Assembly: GCA_910573755.1 (NCBI GenBank)
Contig: CAJTBO010000018.1
Coordinates: forward strand, 1 to 64,000
Direction of reading: 5' to 3'
From: Lachnospiraceae bacterium
Lineage (GTDB): Bacteria; Bacillota; Clostridia; Lachnospirales; Lachnospiraceae
DNA: 64,000 bases
Below the pieces are notes generated by a model that searched no databases, was not told the origin of the DNA, and saw nothing but the letters and a program-made list of their open reading frames with translations. The translations under genes and the position numbers were made by a program. Of the stretch, positions 9,096 through 17,448 are shown piece by piece (within the stretch, counting starts at the first letter, position 1; every line of letters begins with the position of its first letter).

Positions 9096-9175
9096 GTCGA
9101 GTAGACAGGCACCTCACGATGCCAGCCCCTCACAGATCCGTGCGTGCGGCTTTCCCGCACACGGCTCTTCATAAT
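9096..9175 (-). ncRNA. 3' remnant of a group II intron (domains V and VI)
   Basis: On the minus strand 9133-9167 folds as a domain V hairpin starting GAGCCGUGUGCGGG and ending in the matching CGCACGCACGG arm. Next, 9096-9132 forms a domain VI hairpin with stem GGCAUC/GGUGCC and a GUGA loop, then CUACUCGAC, typical of an intron 3' end. No reverse transcriptase gene or 5' intron domains are present, so only the tail remains. It ends a few bases before the ribosome site of the frameshifted gene downstream. Confidence 0.75.
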
Positions 9176-9180
9176 AACAT

Positions 9181-9519
9181 TTACAGTTTCAGAATAAGCT
9201 GACATATATCTTCGGCATTACCAGTGGATAATATTTCAGCATTTCTATGAACCCTTCCCGTATATAGCTCCCCATTCGTGAGGATAACTGTCTGACCGCA
9301 TATCGTAATGGGGTGTTCTTCATAGGGTGCTTCAAAATATTCGTCTGTTGTGCCTAAAGGATAAAACTTTTCTTCTGTGATGTATTCAAGGGATATTTCT
9401 TTTTGCCGCCGTCTGCTCCTGTCACGCCATGCGGTGATAGCAGCAAAGCGTATGACAGTCTTGCAATAGCCGTTGAAAGTATACATGATGTGTTCTCTGT
9501 ATGCTTCTGTGCAAGGCAT
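9181..9519 (-). pseudogene. Truncated sigma-factor-like regulator fused to intron sequence
   Basis: The first about 80 residues (YREHIMYTFNGYCKTVIR, then RRRQKEISLEYITEEKFYP, then TTDEYFEAPYEE) resemble the N-terminus of the small sigma-70-like regulators in Clostridia conjugative elements. The helix-turn-helix region that should follow is gone; after NGELY the frame runs on in sequence adjoining the group II intron tail and stops at 112 aa. Probably the intron inserted here and later lost its centre. Domain naming is from memory of element proteins. A second relic of the same gene lies at 24284-24393. Confidence 0.6.
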
Positions 9520-10158
9520 AAATGATTCCCCCTTTCTCCTACATGGGGCGGTGCATGGTTTACAGTTGCTTTTAGGTCATTTTACAAGGAACTACACGCA
9601 GACCGTGAAACGGGCTGCTGACAACAAACAGGCGCTATGCTCCCGGCAAGGGGCATAGCGTCTGTTTGTTGTGGGGGTATCCAAAGGGGGCAACGCCCCA
9701 TTTGGCACACGACTTTGCGAAGCAAAGTGTAGTGTGTTATACGCTCTGTCGGCGTTGCCGTGAAAATGCCGTTGCCGCCGGGGAGGGCAAGGGCATTTGA
9801 AGCGGCAGGAAAACAGGGCTTTGTTTGGGGCTGGGAAGCCGGAAACAAAGGGCTGGTTTCAGCAGCAGACAGGGCGTATATGATAGCCCTCGTCCACCGT
9901 CCTCAGCCTATGGGACAAAATGTCCCAAACCTTTAGACACCGTGACTATATGTGTGGCCACACTCATTTATTTTAGTGGTCGTTCTTTTCTCAAAATTGA
10001 AATGGGCGGGAAGCCATTTTAGGGCTTTCCCGCCTTGATTGCCCATCAGCAAAGGCAGGCGGGGCTGTCAACGGCGGCGCATTTGTGCGCCGTTCATCTT
10101 GACCGTTGACTGGCTCGGCTGCCTTTGCTATCTCCCCCGATAAACTGAAAGTTTTAGA
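9520..10158. other. Element intergenic region with several palindromes
   Basis: About 640 bp without a convincing gene. It contains the hairpin TGGGACA-AAA-TGTCCCA (9911-9927), the perfect 12-bp palindrome GTGTGGCCACAC (9952-9963), an inverted repeat around GGCGGGAA/TTTCCCGCC (10004-10034), and the nested structure described separately at 10048-10129. Frames crossing it are short and lack ribosome sites. It may carry element control or transfer sites. Confidence 0.6.
10048..10129. repeat. Three-level nested inverted repeat
   Basis: Outer arms AGCAAAGGCAG (10048-10058) and CTGCCTTTGCT (10119-10129), middle arms GTCAACGG (10067-10074) and CCGTTGAC (10103-10110), inner stem CGGCGCA-TTTG-TGCGCCG (10075-10092). 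All three pair exactly by eye. No T-run follows on either side, so it is not a simple terminator. A transfer origin, single-strand replication origin or structured RNA are possible. Confidence 0.8.
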
Positions 10159-10608
10159 TTAGTCCCACACGATTTCCAAACAATCGAAGTTATCTGGAAT
10201 TGGTGGTACGCACGAATAAGTATTTAATTCAAATGCCTCTATTGTAATTACTCCATCAGAGCATAGCCATTCGCAATTTACTAATTTTTCTAATTCCGCA
10301 GGCAAAATGGTTGTGCAAATCACGATTGTATCTCCTGCAAGAACTAATTCTTCTTTCCCATTGTTTTCTACGATTTCTGTATCATCGTGGAGAGCAACAC
10401 GCACCCATGCTATGTCAGGCATTAACTCAATCTTTTGTAGCATATTTCGTATTTCAGAAAGCGTTGGACGGCCAAATTCCCATTGGTTCGGAGCAATGGA
10501 ATCCTCCTCTGTGTTTCCATCGAAAAATTCATCAAGCGTTAGTAATGGCAAGCGTTCTTCATTTTCTTCCAATATTTTTTTGAATGTATTCAACTCTATC
10601 ATAGTCAC
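10159..10608 (-). CDS. Immunity-like small acidic protein
   Basis: A 149-aa acidic soluble protein with no signal peptide or membrane span (MIELNTFKKILEENEER near the start; PDNFDCLEIVWD at the end). I do not recognise the family. It lies 21 bp downstream of a SMI1/KNR4-type gene on the same strand, an arrangement typical of bacterial polymorphic-toxin immunity clusters, so an immunity role is a reasonable guess. GAGGAG precedes a GTG at 10608 by 4 nt; ATG at 10602 is an alternative start. No toxin gene is visible in the window. Confidence 0.55.
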   Translation of the reverse strand: MTMIELNTFKKILEENEERLPLLTLDEFFDGNTEEDSIAPNQWEFGRPTLSEIRNMLQKIELMPDIAWVRVALHDDTEIVENNGKEELVLAGDTIVICTTILPAELEKLVNCEWLCSDGVITIEAFELNTYSCVPPIPDNFDCLEIVWD

Positions 10609-10629
10609 AATTCTCCTCGCAAATCAGAA

Positions 10630-11178
10630 TTAGTTGATTTTATCCTCTCCCCGGATTTTCTTGTTTTTCCGTTCTTCTAACTCCGCAATTTGGTTCATCA
10701 AGCAATCTGAAAAAGTCCCCTCAATCGGTGTAGCTTCTCCTGTTGTGTAGTAGTCAAGAAGGACTATGTTATTATTCTTGTCAAAACAAAATATTTCATC
10801 ACCATTCCCTATAATGGACAAGAATGGGATAAAATCAGTAAAACCTTCATCGTGTAGTTCTTTCGTTTTTTCACGAATATCCAAAAAATCGGGTATTCCA
10901 TCGGCAATTCCATAGACTATAATTCCTCGACAGAACGACCAAAATGGGCCTATGTCATATTGTTTCGCTTGTGGCCATATTTCTTCTCGAACCTCCATAT
11001 AAAGCCCACCTAATGGGGACATAGTGAACTCTCTAAAATCAGCAGGAAGATTTATCCCATACTGATTTTCAAAATCCTTTATATCCTGCTCCGATGGCTC
11101 ATTTCCCATACAAGCTACAACCTGATAAGTCTGCTTATCATAATTATGGAAATAATCATAAACTTTTTCCAATGACAT
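10630..11178 (-). CDS. SMI1/KNR4 (SUKH) family immunity protein
   Basis: A 182-aa protein with the SUKH pattern: an N-terminal segment EQDIKDFENQYGINLPADF followed by REFTMSPLGGLYM, then FIPFLSIIGNGDEIFCFD and NNIVLLDYY. This superfamily supplies immunity proteins against many nuclease and deaminase toxins, acting in the cytosol by binding the toxin. AGGAGG lies just before the ATG. It is first in a two-gene unit with the smaller acidic protein. With no toxin nearby it may be an orphan defence gene carried as element cargo. Confidence 0.8.
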   Translation of the reverse strand: MSLEKVYDYFHNYDKQTYQVVACMGNEPSEQDIKDFENQYGINLPADFREFTMSPLGGLYMEVREEIWPQAKQYDIGPFWSFCRGIIVYGIADGIPDFLDIREKTKELHDEGFTDFIPFLSIIGNGDEIFCFDKNNNIVLLDYYTTGEATPIEGTFSDCLMNQIAELEERKNKKIRGEDKIN

Positions 11179-11228
11179 AATATACCTCCTACAAAATGCG
11201 ATTTTTTATTTTCTTACTTCCGTCCCCG

Positions 11229-12014
11229 CTATGGGGTTGGTTTTTTCAGCAAGTCCGACTTCTGTGCAATCTTTTTCAGCCACTTCTTTTCTTCCCCAGA
11301 CAGCTTCTTAAAGTTCAGCCGCAGCCGTTTGCAGATAAACGCCAAAGACGCTTGCTCCGGGTCACTGTCTGGGTTGGTAATTTCGGTAGCGGCTTCCAAT
11401 AATCCTTTCAGCGGGTTATCCTCCGGGACGCTGAAAAAATCCTCCCTGTGGGCTTCCCGCAGGCCGGCGGCTATCTCGTCTATGTCCTGCTGGATTATGT
11501 AACGGCAAAAGCTGTCATCATCAATATGGGCAGCGATAAGCTGTCTTAACTGCGGGTCGGTCAAGCCGGGATTGTGCTGTTTCATAATCATTGCGCTCAT
11601 AGCGTCCACAATGGCGTTTGCGCTCTGTACCTGCTTCACCGCCGTTCCGTTCACATAGATTTCAAGGTCGGCCATCAGCTTGATAAAATCCGGGTGCGCC
11701 GCCAATTCGCACAGCAGAGCATTGTCCACCTGCCCGCTTTTCAGCAGGTCAATCATTCCGTCACTCAAACGCAGGTCTGCAAGATCAGCGTTTGGGTGAC
11801 GCTTCATTTCAGACAGCCCCAGCAGATAGTCGGTGGTCACGCCGTAAAACTTCGCCAGCTTGATAAGAGCATAGTGGCTGATGTCCTTAAAATCGTCCGC
11901 TTCATAACTGCCCAACGCAGACTTGGAGAGGTTCGTCTGCTCTGCAAGCTGTTCCAGCGTCAAGCCACGCTGCACACGCAGGTCTTTCAAGCGTTCTTGA
12001 ATGGATAAAGACAT
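11229..12014 (-). CDS. XRE-family transcriptional regulator of the mobile element
   Basis: A 261-aa protein with an N-terminal helix-turn-helix (ERLKDLRVQRGLTLEQLAEQ, then NLSKSALGSYE) and a long C-terminal helical region of unknown fold (about residues 75-261). Such regulators control transfer modules in Clostridia elements. GGAGGG lies a few bases before ATG. It stands between the immunity-like pair and the MBL hydrolase, all on the minus strand, opposite to the mobilization genes. Its operator is not identified. Confidence 0.85.
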   Translation of the reverse strand: MSLSIQERLKDLRVQRGLTLEQLAEQTNLSKSALGSYEADDFKDISHYALIKLAKFYGVTTDYLLGLSEMKRHPNADLADLRLSDGMIDLLKSGQVDNALLCELAAHPDFIKLMADLEIYVNGTAVKQVQSANAIVDAMSAMIMKQHNPGLTDPQLRQLIAAHIDDDSFCRYIIQQDIDEIAAGLREAHREDFFSVPEDNPLKGLLEAATEITNPDSDPEQASLAFICKRLRLNFKKLSGEEKKWLKKIAQKSDLLKKPTP

Positions 12015-12050
12015 TTTCTCGCCCTCCTTGTCTGTTCGATAAATCGGAAG

Positions 12051-12770
12051 TTAGTGAATCGGTAATAATTCCATATTTTTTGCCCGCTTTAGATTTATTT
12101 TAAGGTCGTCATATCCAAACGGCTTGCCATGTCCCGGATATATTAGATTTGGTCTAAGTGCGATGATTGTTTCCCAAGATTTTAGGAAATCCGTTTTATC
12201 CTCCGCCCAAATAGTTATTCTGTGTAAACTTGGCAATCCGTTCATAGCAGCGTCGCCGCAGAATAGAGAACCGTCATTAGTTAAAAGAGATATGGAATCG
12301 GCGGTGTGACCGGGAGTATCAATGATTTTTCCTTGCAATAAAAGTTCCACTTGCTTACGGTTTTGTTCGGTCACTTGAATACATCTACATGAATATTCTT
12401 GCGTTATTGGAGGAAACAAATGCTTGCCCTTGCCAACAAATTTCATTAAGAAACAAAAGAGCAAGGCAATCTTGGTTGTGCAACCGCCATGAAAAGAGTT
12501 TTGCCCTTTATATAATCTTTCTAACGCCTTGTCACTCATAACGATTTGAATGTCAGAGCATTCCGAGAGTATTTCATTCAAATAGCCTGCATGGTCATCG
12601 TGAGCGTGTGTCAGAAAAATATATCGTATCTGTTGAGGGGCTATTTGCATCTTTGCCAGTTGCTTTTTGAAATGTGCAAATCTTCTTTCATACCCTGTAT
12701 CAATCAGTACATAGCCGTTGTCAATAGGATATATCCAATTATTTACTATCCTGCTTCCTGCATTGAGCAT
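12051..12770 (-). CDS. MBL-fold metallo-hydrolase
   Basis: A 239-aa metallo-beta-lactamase fold protein. The zinc motif H-T-H-A-H-D-D-H is at about residues 53-60, a further His in GHTADS (PGHTADSISLL), an Asp in FCGDAAMN, and a C-terminal His in YPGHGKPFG. This is the glyoxalase II/lactonase-type set that binds two metals. Cytosolic, with no signal peptide. The substrate cannot be read from sequence: thioester, lactone or other ester. It follows the XRE gene on the same strand and is likely element cargo. Confidence 0.85.
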   Translation of the reverse strand: MLNAGSRIVNNWIYPIDNGYVLIDTGYERRFAHFKKQLAKMQIAPQQIRYIFLTHAHDDHAGYLNEILSECSDIQIVMSDKALERLYKGQNSFHGGCTTKIALLFCFLMKFVGKGKHLFPPITQEYSCRCIQVTEQNRKQVELLLQGKIIDTPGHTADSISLLTNDGSLFCGDAAMNGLPSLHRITIWAEDKTDFLKSWETIIALRPNLIYPGHGKPFGYDDLKINLKRAKNMELLPIH

Positions 12771-13140
12771 AGATGTTCTCTCTTTTCATTTATTTTCATC
12801 GGCGTCAACTTTCAATTTACTGTTCTGTATTTTCCCATTATACCACAATTCCGAGAGCGTGGAAATAGCGAGTTTTCCGGGCTGATTTCCTACCTCTTGG
12901 ATATACGGCACAGGCAATCAAAAAAGTATACACTTGAGATAGTTCATCGATGGACAAGCCTCTTGAAAACTAAATGACCGTCTGAAAAGGAATACCCCGG
13001 CTGGGGAAGTGTGCTGTGACCCCGCTTCTGGACACCGTGACCAGAGAGGGTGAGCGTACCAACGCCGGAACACGCCGCAGGAATGGGGCAGGAAGCCTTT
13101 TCGGGGAAAACGGCAGCAAGAAGAACAACGGAGGGAGTGC
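12771..13140. other. Spacer before the mobilization operon
   Basis: About 370 bp without a supported gene. The part from about 12950 (after CTTGAAAACTAAATGACC) is GC-richer and leads into the Cys-rich VLP gene with a GGAGGG ribosome site. By position, before repA and the relaxase, it could hold the transfer origin or an element boundary, but no clear nick-like motif was recognised. Confidence 0.4.
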
Positions 13141-13554
13141 ATGAAAGAAAGACCCTATCAACATTTGCCACCGCTGGAACACAGGCCGGACAGCTTCCCC
13201 TACCGCATGACCCCGGCGCAGAGGAAGCGGGCCAGCAGCCTGATCCGCCGGGAGTGCTGCAACTGTGGTGGTGGAAACTGCTTTGCGCTGGACGATGGCG
13301 ACACCTGCACCTGTCCGCAGATGATTACATTCTCCGTCTGCTGCAAGTGGTTCCGCTGGGCGGTCTTGCCGCTGGATAGGACGCTGGAAGCGGAGATTTA
13401 CCGTGACTGTGCTTTGAAACGCTGCTCGGTCTGCGGAAAGCCCTATGTGCCAAAATCCAACCGGGGCAAATACTGCCCGAACTGCGCCGCCAGAGTACAC
13501 AGGCGGCAGAAAACAGAAAGTGAACGGAAAAGGAGGTCTGCTGTGGACAGTTAA
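13141..13554 (+). CDS. Cysteine-rich VLP protein of mobile elements
   Basis: A 137-aa protein with two cysteine-rich blocks, ECCNCGGGNC followed by CTCPQ, and CSVCGKPYVPKSNRGKYC then CPNC, which look like zinc ribbons. Between them is WFRWAVLPLDRTLEAEI, the VLP signature that names the family. It is a regular member of mobilizable elements of Clostridia, usually just before the replication and relaxase genes, as here. Molecular role unknown; DNA or RNA binding is likely from the zinc ribbons. GGAGGG lies 7 nt before the ATG. Confidence 0.88.
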   Translation: MKERPYQHLPPLEHRPDSFPYRMTPAQRKRASSLIRRECCNCGGGNCFALDDGDTCTCPQMITFSVCCKWFRWAVLPLDRTLEAEIYRDCALKRCSVCGKPYVPKSNRGKYCPNCAARVHRRQKTESERKRRSAVDS

Positions 13555-13665
13555 GGCGGGGAAAAGCCTTGATTTGCAAGGCTCCGCAAGCCCAAAACCG
13601 GGGCGGGCGGTATGTTTTATCACCCACCCCGGAAAACGGGCTTCTAACCGTCCACAAAACACGCT

Positions 13666-14061
13666 ATGACAAACACGATTTACATTCACCAGCCGGAGAA
13701 AGCCATCAGCTTCACCCGGCTCCCCAATTTCCTTTTTGAAGCCCCATCATTCAAGCCCCTGTCCAACGAAGCGAAGGTGCTGTACGCCTTTATCCTGCGG
13801 CGGGCGGAGTTATCCCGGAAAAACGGGTGGGCGGACGAATATGGGCGGATTTACCTGTATTACCCCATCTGCGAGGTGGTCGCCCTGCTCCACTGTGGGC
13901 GGCAGAAGGCGGTGAATACCCTGCGGGAGTTGCAGTATGCGGGGCTGGTGGAAATACAGAAACAGGGCTGTGGAAAACCCAACCGCATTTACCCAAAATC
14001 CTATGAAGCGGTTCCAAACACCGACTTCAAGAAGTCCGGCTGCGGTACGCCGGAGGGATGA
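13666..14061 (+). pseudogene. RepA-type replication initiator, N-terminal domain only
   Basis: The 131-aa product (IYIHQPEKAISFTRLPNFLF, then SNEAKVLYAFILRRAELS, then CGRQKAVNTLRELQYAGLV) is the winged-helix N-terminal domain of RepA_N replication initiators. Full proteins are about twice as long. The frame stops after CGTPEG, but downstream codons in another frame still read RepA-like repeats (YGNRTIYRNTEIKTIYLY, up to about 14165), so the C-terminus has decayed by frameshift. The ribosome site is weak. The truncated form may be non-functional or may act only in regulation. Confidence 0.7.
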
Positions 14062-14234
14062 AAACCGTACCCTACAAGTACGAAAATCAATCCTCTTGGA
14101 GTACGGAAACCGGACGATATATAGAAATACAGAGATTAAAACCATCTATTTATATCGATTCCATTCCAATCCTATCAGAGATATTTTCGGCGGGAAAACC
14201 CGCCGGAAAGGAATGGAATGGGGAAAGGAGTTCA

Positions 14235-15176
14235 ATGGCGCAACACGCAATTTTGCGATTTGAGAAACACAAGGGCAACCCGGCAAGACCGCTGGAAGCC
14301 CACCACGAACGGAAAAAGGAGCAGTACGCCAGCAACCCGGACATTGACACCAGCCGGAGCAAGTACAATTTCCATATCGTCAAGCCGGAGGGGCGCTACT
14401 ACCATTTCATTCAGAGCCGCATTGAACAGTCTGGGTGCAGAACGAGGAAAGACAGTACACGCTTTGTCGATACGCTGATAACCGCCAGCCCGGAGTTTTT
14501 CAAGAAGAAATCCCCGGAGGAAATACAGGCGTTTTTCAAAAGAGCGGCGGACTTCCTCATTGACCGGGTAGGCCGGGAAAATATCGTGTCGGCGATAGTA
14601 CACATGGACGAGAAAACGCCCCACCTGCATTTGACCTTTGTTCCGCTGACGAAAGACAACCGCCTGTGCGCCAAAGAAATCATAGGCAACCGGGCCAATC
14701 TGACAAAGTGGCAGGACGATTTTCACGCCTATATGTTGGAGAAGTACCCCAGCTTGGAGCGTGGGGAGAGCGCAAGCAAAACGGGAAGAAAGCATATCCC
14801 CACCCGGCTTTTCAAACAGGCGGTTTCCCTCTCCAAACAGGCGAGGGCGATTGAAGCCACGCTGGACGGTATCAATCCAATTAACGCCGGAAAGAAGAAA
14901 GAGGAAGCCCTCTCTATGCTCAAAAAGTGGTTTCCGCAGATGGAGAACTTCTCCGGGCAGTTGAAGAAATACAAGGTCACGATAAATGACCTCTTGGCAG
15001 AAAATGAAAAACTGGAGGCAAGGGCAAAGGCCAGCGAAAAGGACAAGATGAAAGGCGTTATGGAACGGGCAAAGCTGGAAAGCGAGTTACACAACATTCA
15101 ACGGCTGGTTGACCGTATCCCGCCGGAAGTGCTGGCAGAGTTGAAGCGGCAACCGAACTATGGAAAGGAAAGGTGA
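14235..15176 (+). CDS. MobV-family relaxase (Mob/Pre)
   Basis: A 313-aa relaxase. The histidine metal motif is textbook: H-M-D-E-K-T-P-H-L-H-L-T-F-V-P at about residues 125-140. The N-terminus AQHAILRFEKHKGNPARP and the segment SRSKYNFHI fit the family. It nicks the element at its transfer origin and pilots DNA into a recipient, using another element's conjugation pore. An upstream in-frame ATG at 14058 would add residues unlike the family; I chose 14235 because AAAGGAG lies 4 nt before it. It overlaps the next small gene by 17 bp. Confidence 0.92.
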   Translation: MAQHAILRFEKHKGNPARPLEAHHERKKEQYASNPDIDTSRSKYNFHIVKPEGRYYHFIQSRIEQSGCRTRKDSTRFVDTLITASPEFFKKKSPEEIQAFFKRAADFLIDRVGRENIVSAIVHMDEKTPHLHLTFVPLTKDNRLCAKEIIGNRANLTKWQDDFHAYMLEKYPSLERGESASKTGRKHIPTRLFKQAVSLSKQARAIEATLDGINPINAGKKKEEALSMLKKWFPQMENFSGQLKKYKVTINDLLAENEKLEARAKASEKDKMKGVMERAKLESELHNIQRLVDRIPPEVLAELKRQPNYGKER

Positions 15177-15372
15177 TTTTATAACGAATATCAGATACAA
15201 AAAGGAAACAGAAATCGTGACTTTTCAAGGAAAGGAAATCACGCTGGAAAATCTCTCCCCGGTATTTACACCGGAGCAGGAAGCGGCCAAACGCCGGGAA
15301 CTGGAACAGCAGCTTTATGAGGTGTTCCGCAAGTACGCCGACAAGCGGCAGAAAGAGGAAGCCGGGGCGTAA
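15160..15372 (+). CDS. Small element protein between relaxase and recombinase
   Basis: A 70-aa charged protein (ITNIRYKKETEIVTFQGKEI, then EQEAAKRRELEQQLYEVF) with a predicted C-terminal helix. It overlaps the relaxase gene end by 17 bp, suggesting coupled translation. Similar short genes precede serine recombinases in related elements; a role in recombination direction is possible but unproven. No recognised domain. Confidence 0.6.
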   Translation: MERKGDFITNIRYKKETEIVTFQGKEITLENLSPVFTPEQEAAKRRELEQQLYEVFRKYADKRQKEEAGA

Positions 15373-15390
15373 GTTTTTCCAGCCACATCA

Positions 15391-15419
15391 TTGATTTACG
15401 GGGCTGTTAGCGGTATAAT
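15391..15419 (+). promoter_or_regulatory. Promoter of the serine recombinase gene
   Basis: TTGATT (15391-15396) and TATAAT (15414-15419) are 17 bp apart, a good sigma-A-type promoter in the gap between the small gene and the recombinase. A ribosome site AAAGGAG follows just before the ATG at 15467. Confidence 0.75.
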
Positions 15420-15466
15420 AAGACTGTCAGCAGCTCCGTTTCTTTTTTAAGAAAAGGAGCGACAAT

Positions 15467-16978
15467 ATGAATAATCGGATAGACGCAATCTATGCAAGAC
15501 AATCGGTAGACAAAAAGGACAACATTTCCATTGAAAGCCAGATTGAGTTTTGCAAATACGAATTGAAAGGCGGTAGTTGCAGGGAATACACAGATAAAGG
15601 ATACAGCGGCAAAAACACAGACCGCCCGAAATTTCAAGAGTTGGTGCGGGATATTAAAAAGGGCCTGATAGCAAAAGTCATTGTCTACAAACTTGACCGT
15701 ATCAGCCGTTCCATTCTGGATTTCGCAACCATGATGGAGCTGTTCCAGCAGTACAATGTGAAGTTTGTTTCTTCCACGGAAAAGTTTGATACTTCAACCC
15801 CGATGGGCCTGGCCATGCTGAATATTTGTATCGTGTTCGCACAGTTGGAACGGGAAACGATACAGAAGCGGGTGACGGACGCTTACTATTCCCGCAGTCA
15901 GCGGGGCTTCAAGATGGGCGGGAAAGCCCCCTATGGCTTCCATGCGGAGCCTATCAAGATGGACGGTATCAATACAAAGCGGCTGGTAGTGAAGCCGGAG
16001 GAAGCGGCAAATATCCGGCTGATGTTTGAAATGTACGCCGAGCCGACAACTTCCTATGGGGACATTACCCGGCACTTTGCGGAACAGGGCATTTTATTTA
16101 ATGGCCGGGAACTGATACGCCCCACGCTGGCGCAGATGTTACGCAACCCCGTCTATGTGCAGGCGGACTTGGATGTGTACGAGTTTTTCAAGAGCCAGGG
16201 GACGGTGCTTGTCAATGACGTCGCCGACTTCACGGGCATGAACGGGTGTTATCTCTATCAAGGCCGGGATGTGAAGCCGGGCAAGGCCCAAAGCCTGAAA
16301 GACCAAATGCTGGTGCTTGCGCCCCATGAGGGGATTGTCCCCTCGGATATATGGCTGACCTGCCGCAAGAAGCTGATGAACAACATGAAAATCCAGTCCG
16401 CCCGGAAAGCAACCCATACATGGCTGGCGGGGAAAATCAAGTGCGGGAACTGCGGGTACGCCCTTATGAGTATCTTCAATCCCTCCGGCAGACAGTACCT
16501 CCGCTGTACGAAACGGCTGGACAACAAAAGCTGTCCCGGCTGTGGGAAAATCATCACGGCGGAACTGGAAGCGGTGGTGTATCGGCAGATGGTGAAAAAG
16601 CTGGACAGCTACAAGACACTGACGGGCAGGAAGAAAGCGGCAAAGGCCAATCCCAAAATCACCGCCCTGCAAGTGGAACTTGCCCATGTGGATAGCGAGA
16701 TTGAAAAGTTGCTGGACAGTCTGACAGGCGCAAATAATGTGCTGCTCTCCTATGTGAATGTGAAGATAGCCGAACTGGACGGACGCAAGCAGGAACTTCT
16801 GGCGAAGATGGCGGAGTTGACCGTGGAAGCCATCAGCCCGGAACAGGTCAGCCAGATTTCCGGCTACCTCGACACTTGGAAGAACGTATCCTTTGACGAC
16901 AAGCGGCGGGTGGTGGATTTGATGATTACCACCATTGCCGCCACAAGCGACAGCTTAAACATCACATGGAAAATCTGA
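15467..16978 (+). CDS. Large serine recombinase (integrase of the element)
   Basis: A 503-aa resolvase/invertase-type recombinase. The catalytic serine is in AIYARQSVDKKDNISIESQ (about residue 13), with Arg residues in KLDRISRS and the conserved QLERE segment. A recombinase domain follows, then a zinc ribbon (KCGNCGYAL and CPGC) near residues 325-365 and a coiled coil to the C-terminus. Such enzymes cut and join element ends at a short core without host factors. It is the last gene of the element, with the right end expected shortly downstream. Own promoter upstream. Confidence 0.93.
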   Translation: MNNRIDAIYARQSVDKKDNISIESQIEFCKYELKGGSCREYTDKGYSGKNTDRPKFQELVRDIKKGLIAKVIVYKLDRISRSILDFATMMELFQQYNVKFVSSTEKFDTSTPMGLAMLNICIVFAQLERETIQKRVTDAYYSRSQRGFKMGGKAPYGFHAEPIKMDGINTKRLVVKPEEAANIRLMFEMYAEPTTSYGDITRHFAEQGILFNGRELIRPTLAQMLRNPVYVQADLDVYEFFKSQGTVLVNDVADFTGMNGCYLYQGRDVKPGKAQSLKDQMLVLAPHEGIVPSDIWLTCRKKLMNNMKIQSARKATHTWLAGKIKCGNCGYALMSIFNPSGRQYLRCTKRLDNKSCPGCGKIITAELEAVVYRQMVKKLDSYKTLTGRKKAAKANPKITALQVELAHVDSEIEKLLDSLTGANNVLLSYVNVKIAELDGRKQELLAKMAELTVEAISPEQVSQISGYLDTWKNVSFDDKRRVVDLMITTIAATSDSLNITWKI

Positions 16979-17043
16979 CGGGCATATCAGCGCCCGTCAG
17001 ACCGTTACCTTGTGTAGTCCCTTGTAAACTGTACTTTGAAATG

Positions 17044-17448
17044 TTATAGCCCATTTTTTAGGGCATTTTCAACAGCCTTTTTTATGACGGTGCTTGAATT
17101 TGTTGCGCCCGATATTGCGTCTACATCTATTTTCTGTTCATCAACTATTTTATTAGTTATGGCTTCTGCGGCTTTTCCACGTTCATGCCTATGCTCCAAA
17201 ATGTTAATATTTGTGATTTCTCCATTTTGCACGGTAACTTCCACTCTGGCATATATAAAATTCACATCATATTCACCAATATAAACTCCGTCGGGAATAT
17301 CCGAAATATTTATTTCTTCAAAAGTGGTTTCCTTTACTGCCTGTTTATAATCTGAAACACTTTTAAGATAAATTATTCCCCAAACTAAACCAATAAGCAA
17401 AAGGAGCATAATAACCAATAAAACTACTTTCTTTTTAGACATTCTCAT
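17044..17448 (-). CDS. Membrane-anchored FMN-binding domain protein
   Basis: A 134-aa protein with one N-terminal membrane span (VVLLVIMLLLLIGLVWGII) and an FMN_bind domain. The motif DAISGATNSSTV near the C-terminus is where RnfG/NqrC-type proteins bind FMN covalently to threonine. The domain should face outside the membrane and take part in flavin-based electron transfer. ATG at 17448 forms a 4-nt ATGA overlap with the flavoprotein stop, so the two are translated together. It is the last gene of the TetR operon. Confidence 0.85.
   Translation of the reverse strand: MRMSKKKVVLLVIMLLLLIGLVWGIIYLKSVSDYKQAVKETTFEEINISDIPDGVYIGEYDVNFIYARVEVTVQNGEITNINILEHRHERGKAAEAITNKIVDEQKIDVDAISGATNSSTVIKKAVENALKNGL

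Larger units (their letters stand above)
9520..17043. mobile_element. Integrative mobilizable element, core region
   Basis: The set of XRE regulator, Cys-rich VLP protein, RepA-type gene, MobV relaxase and large serine recombinase in this order is a typical small mobilizable element of gut Clostridia, here carrying immunity-like and MBL cargo. No conjugation pore genes are present, so it would need a helper. The right end should lie between the recombinase stop and about 17043. The left end is unclear, since older element debris extends to about 4554. The broken RepA suggests partial decay. Confidence 0.65.

Noticed and set aside
12970-13689. Minus-strand frame of 239 codons opposite the Cys-rich VLP gene
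   Set aside because: The opposite strand encodes a recognised family with a good ribosome site; this frame has no domain.
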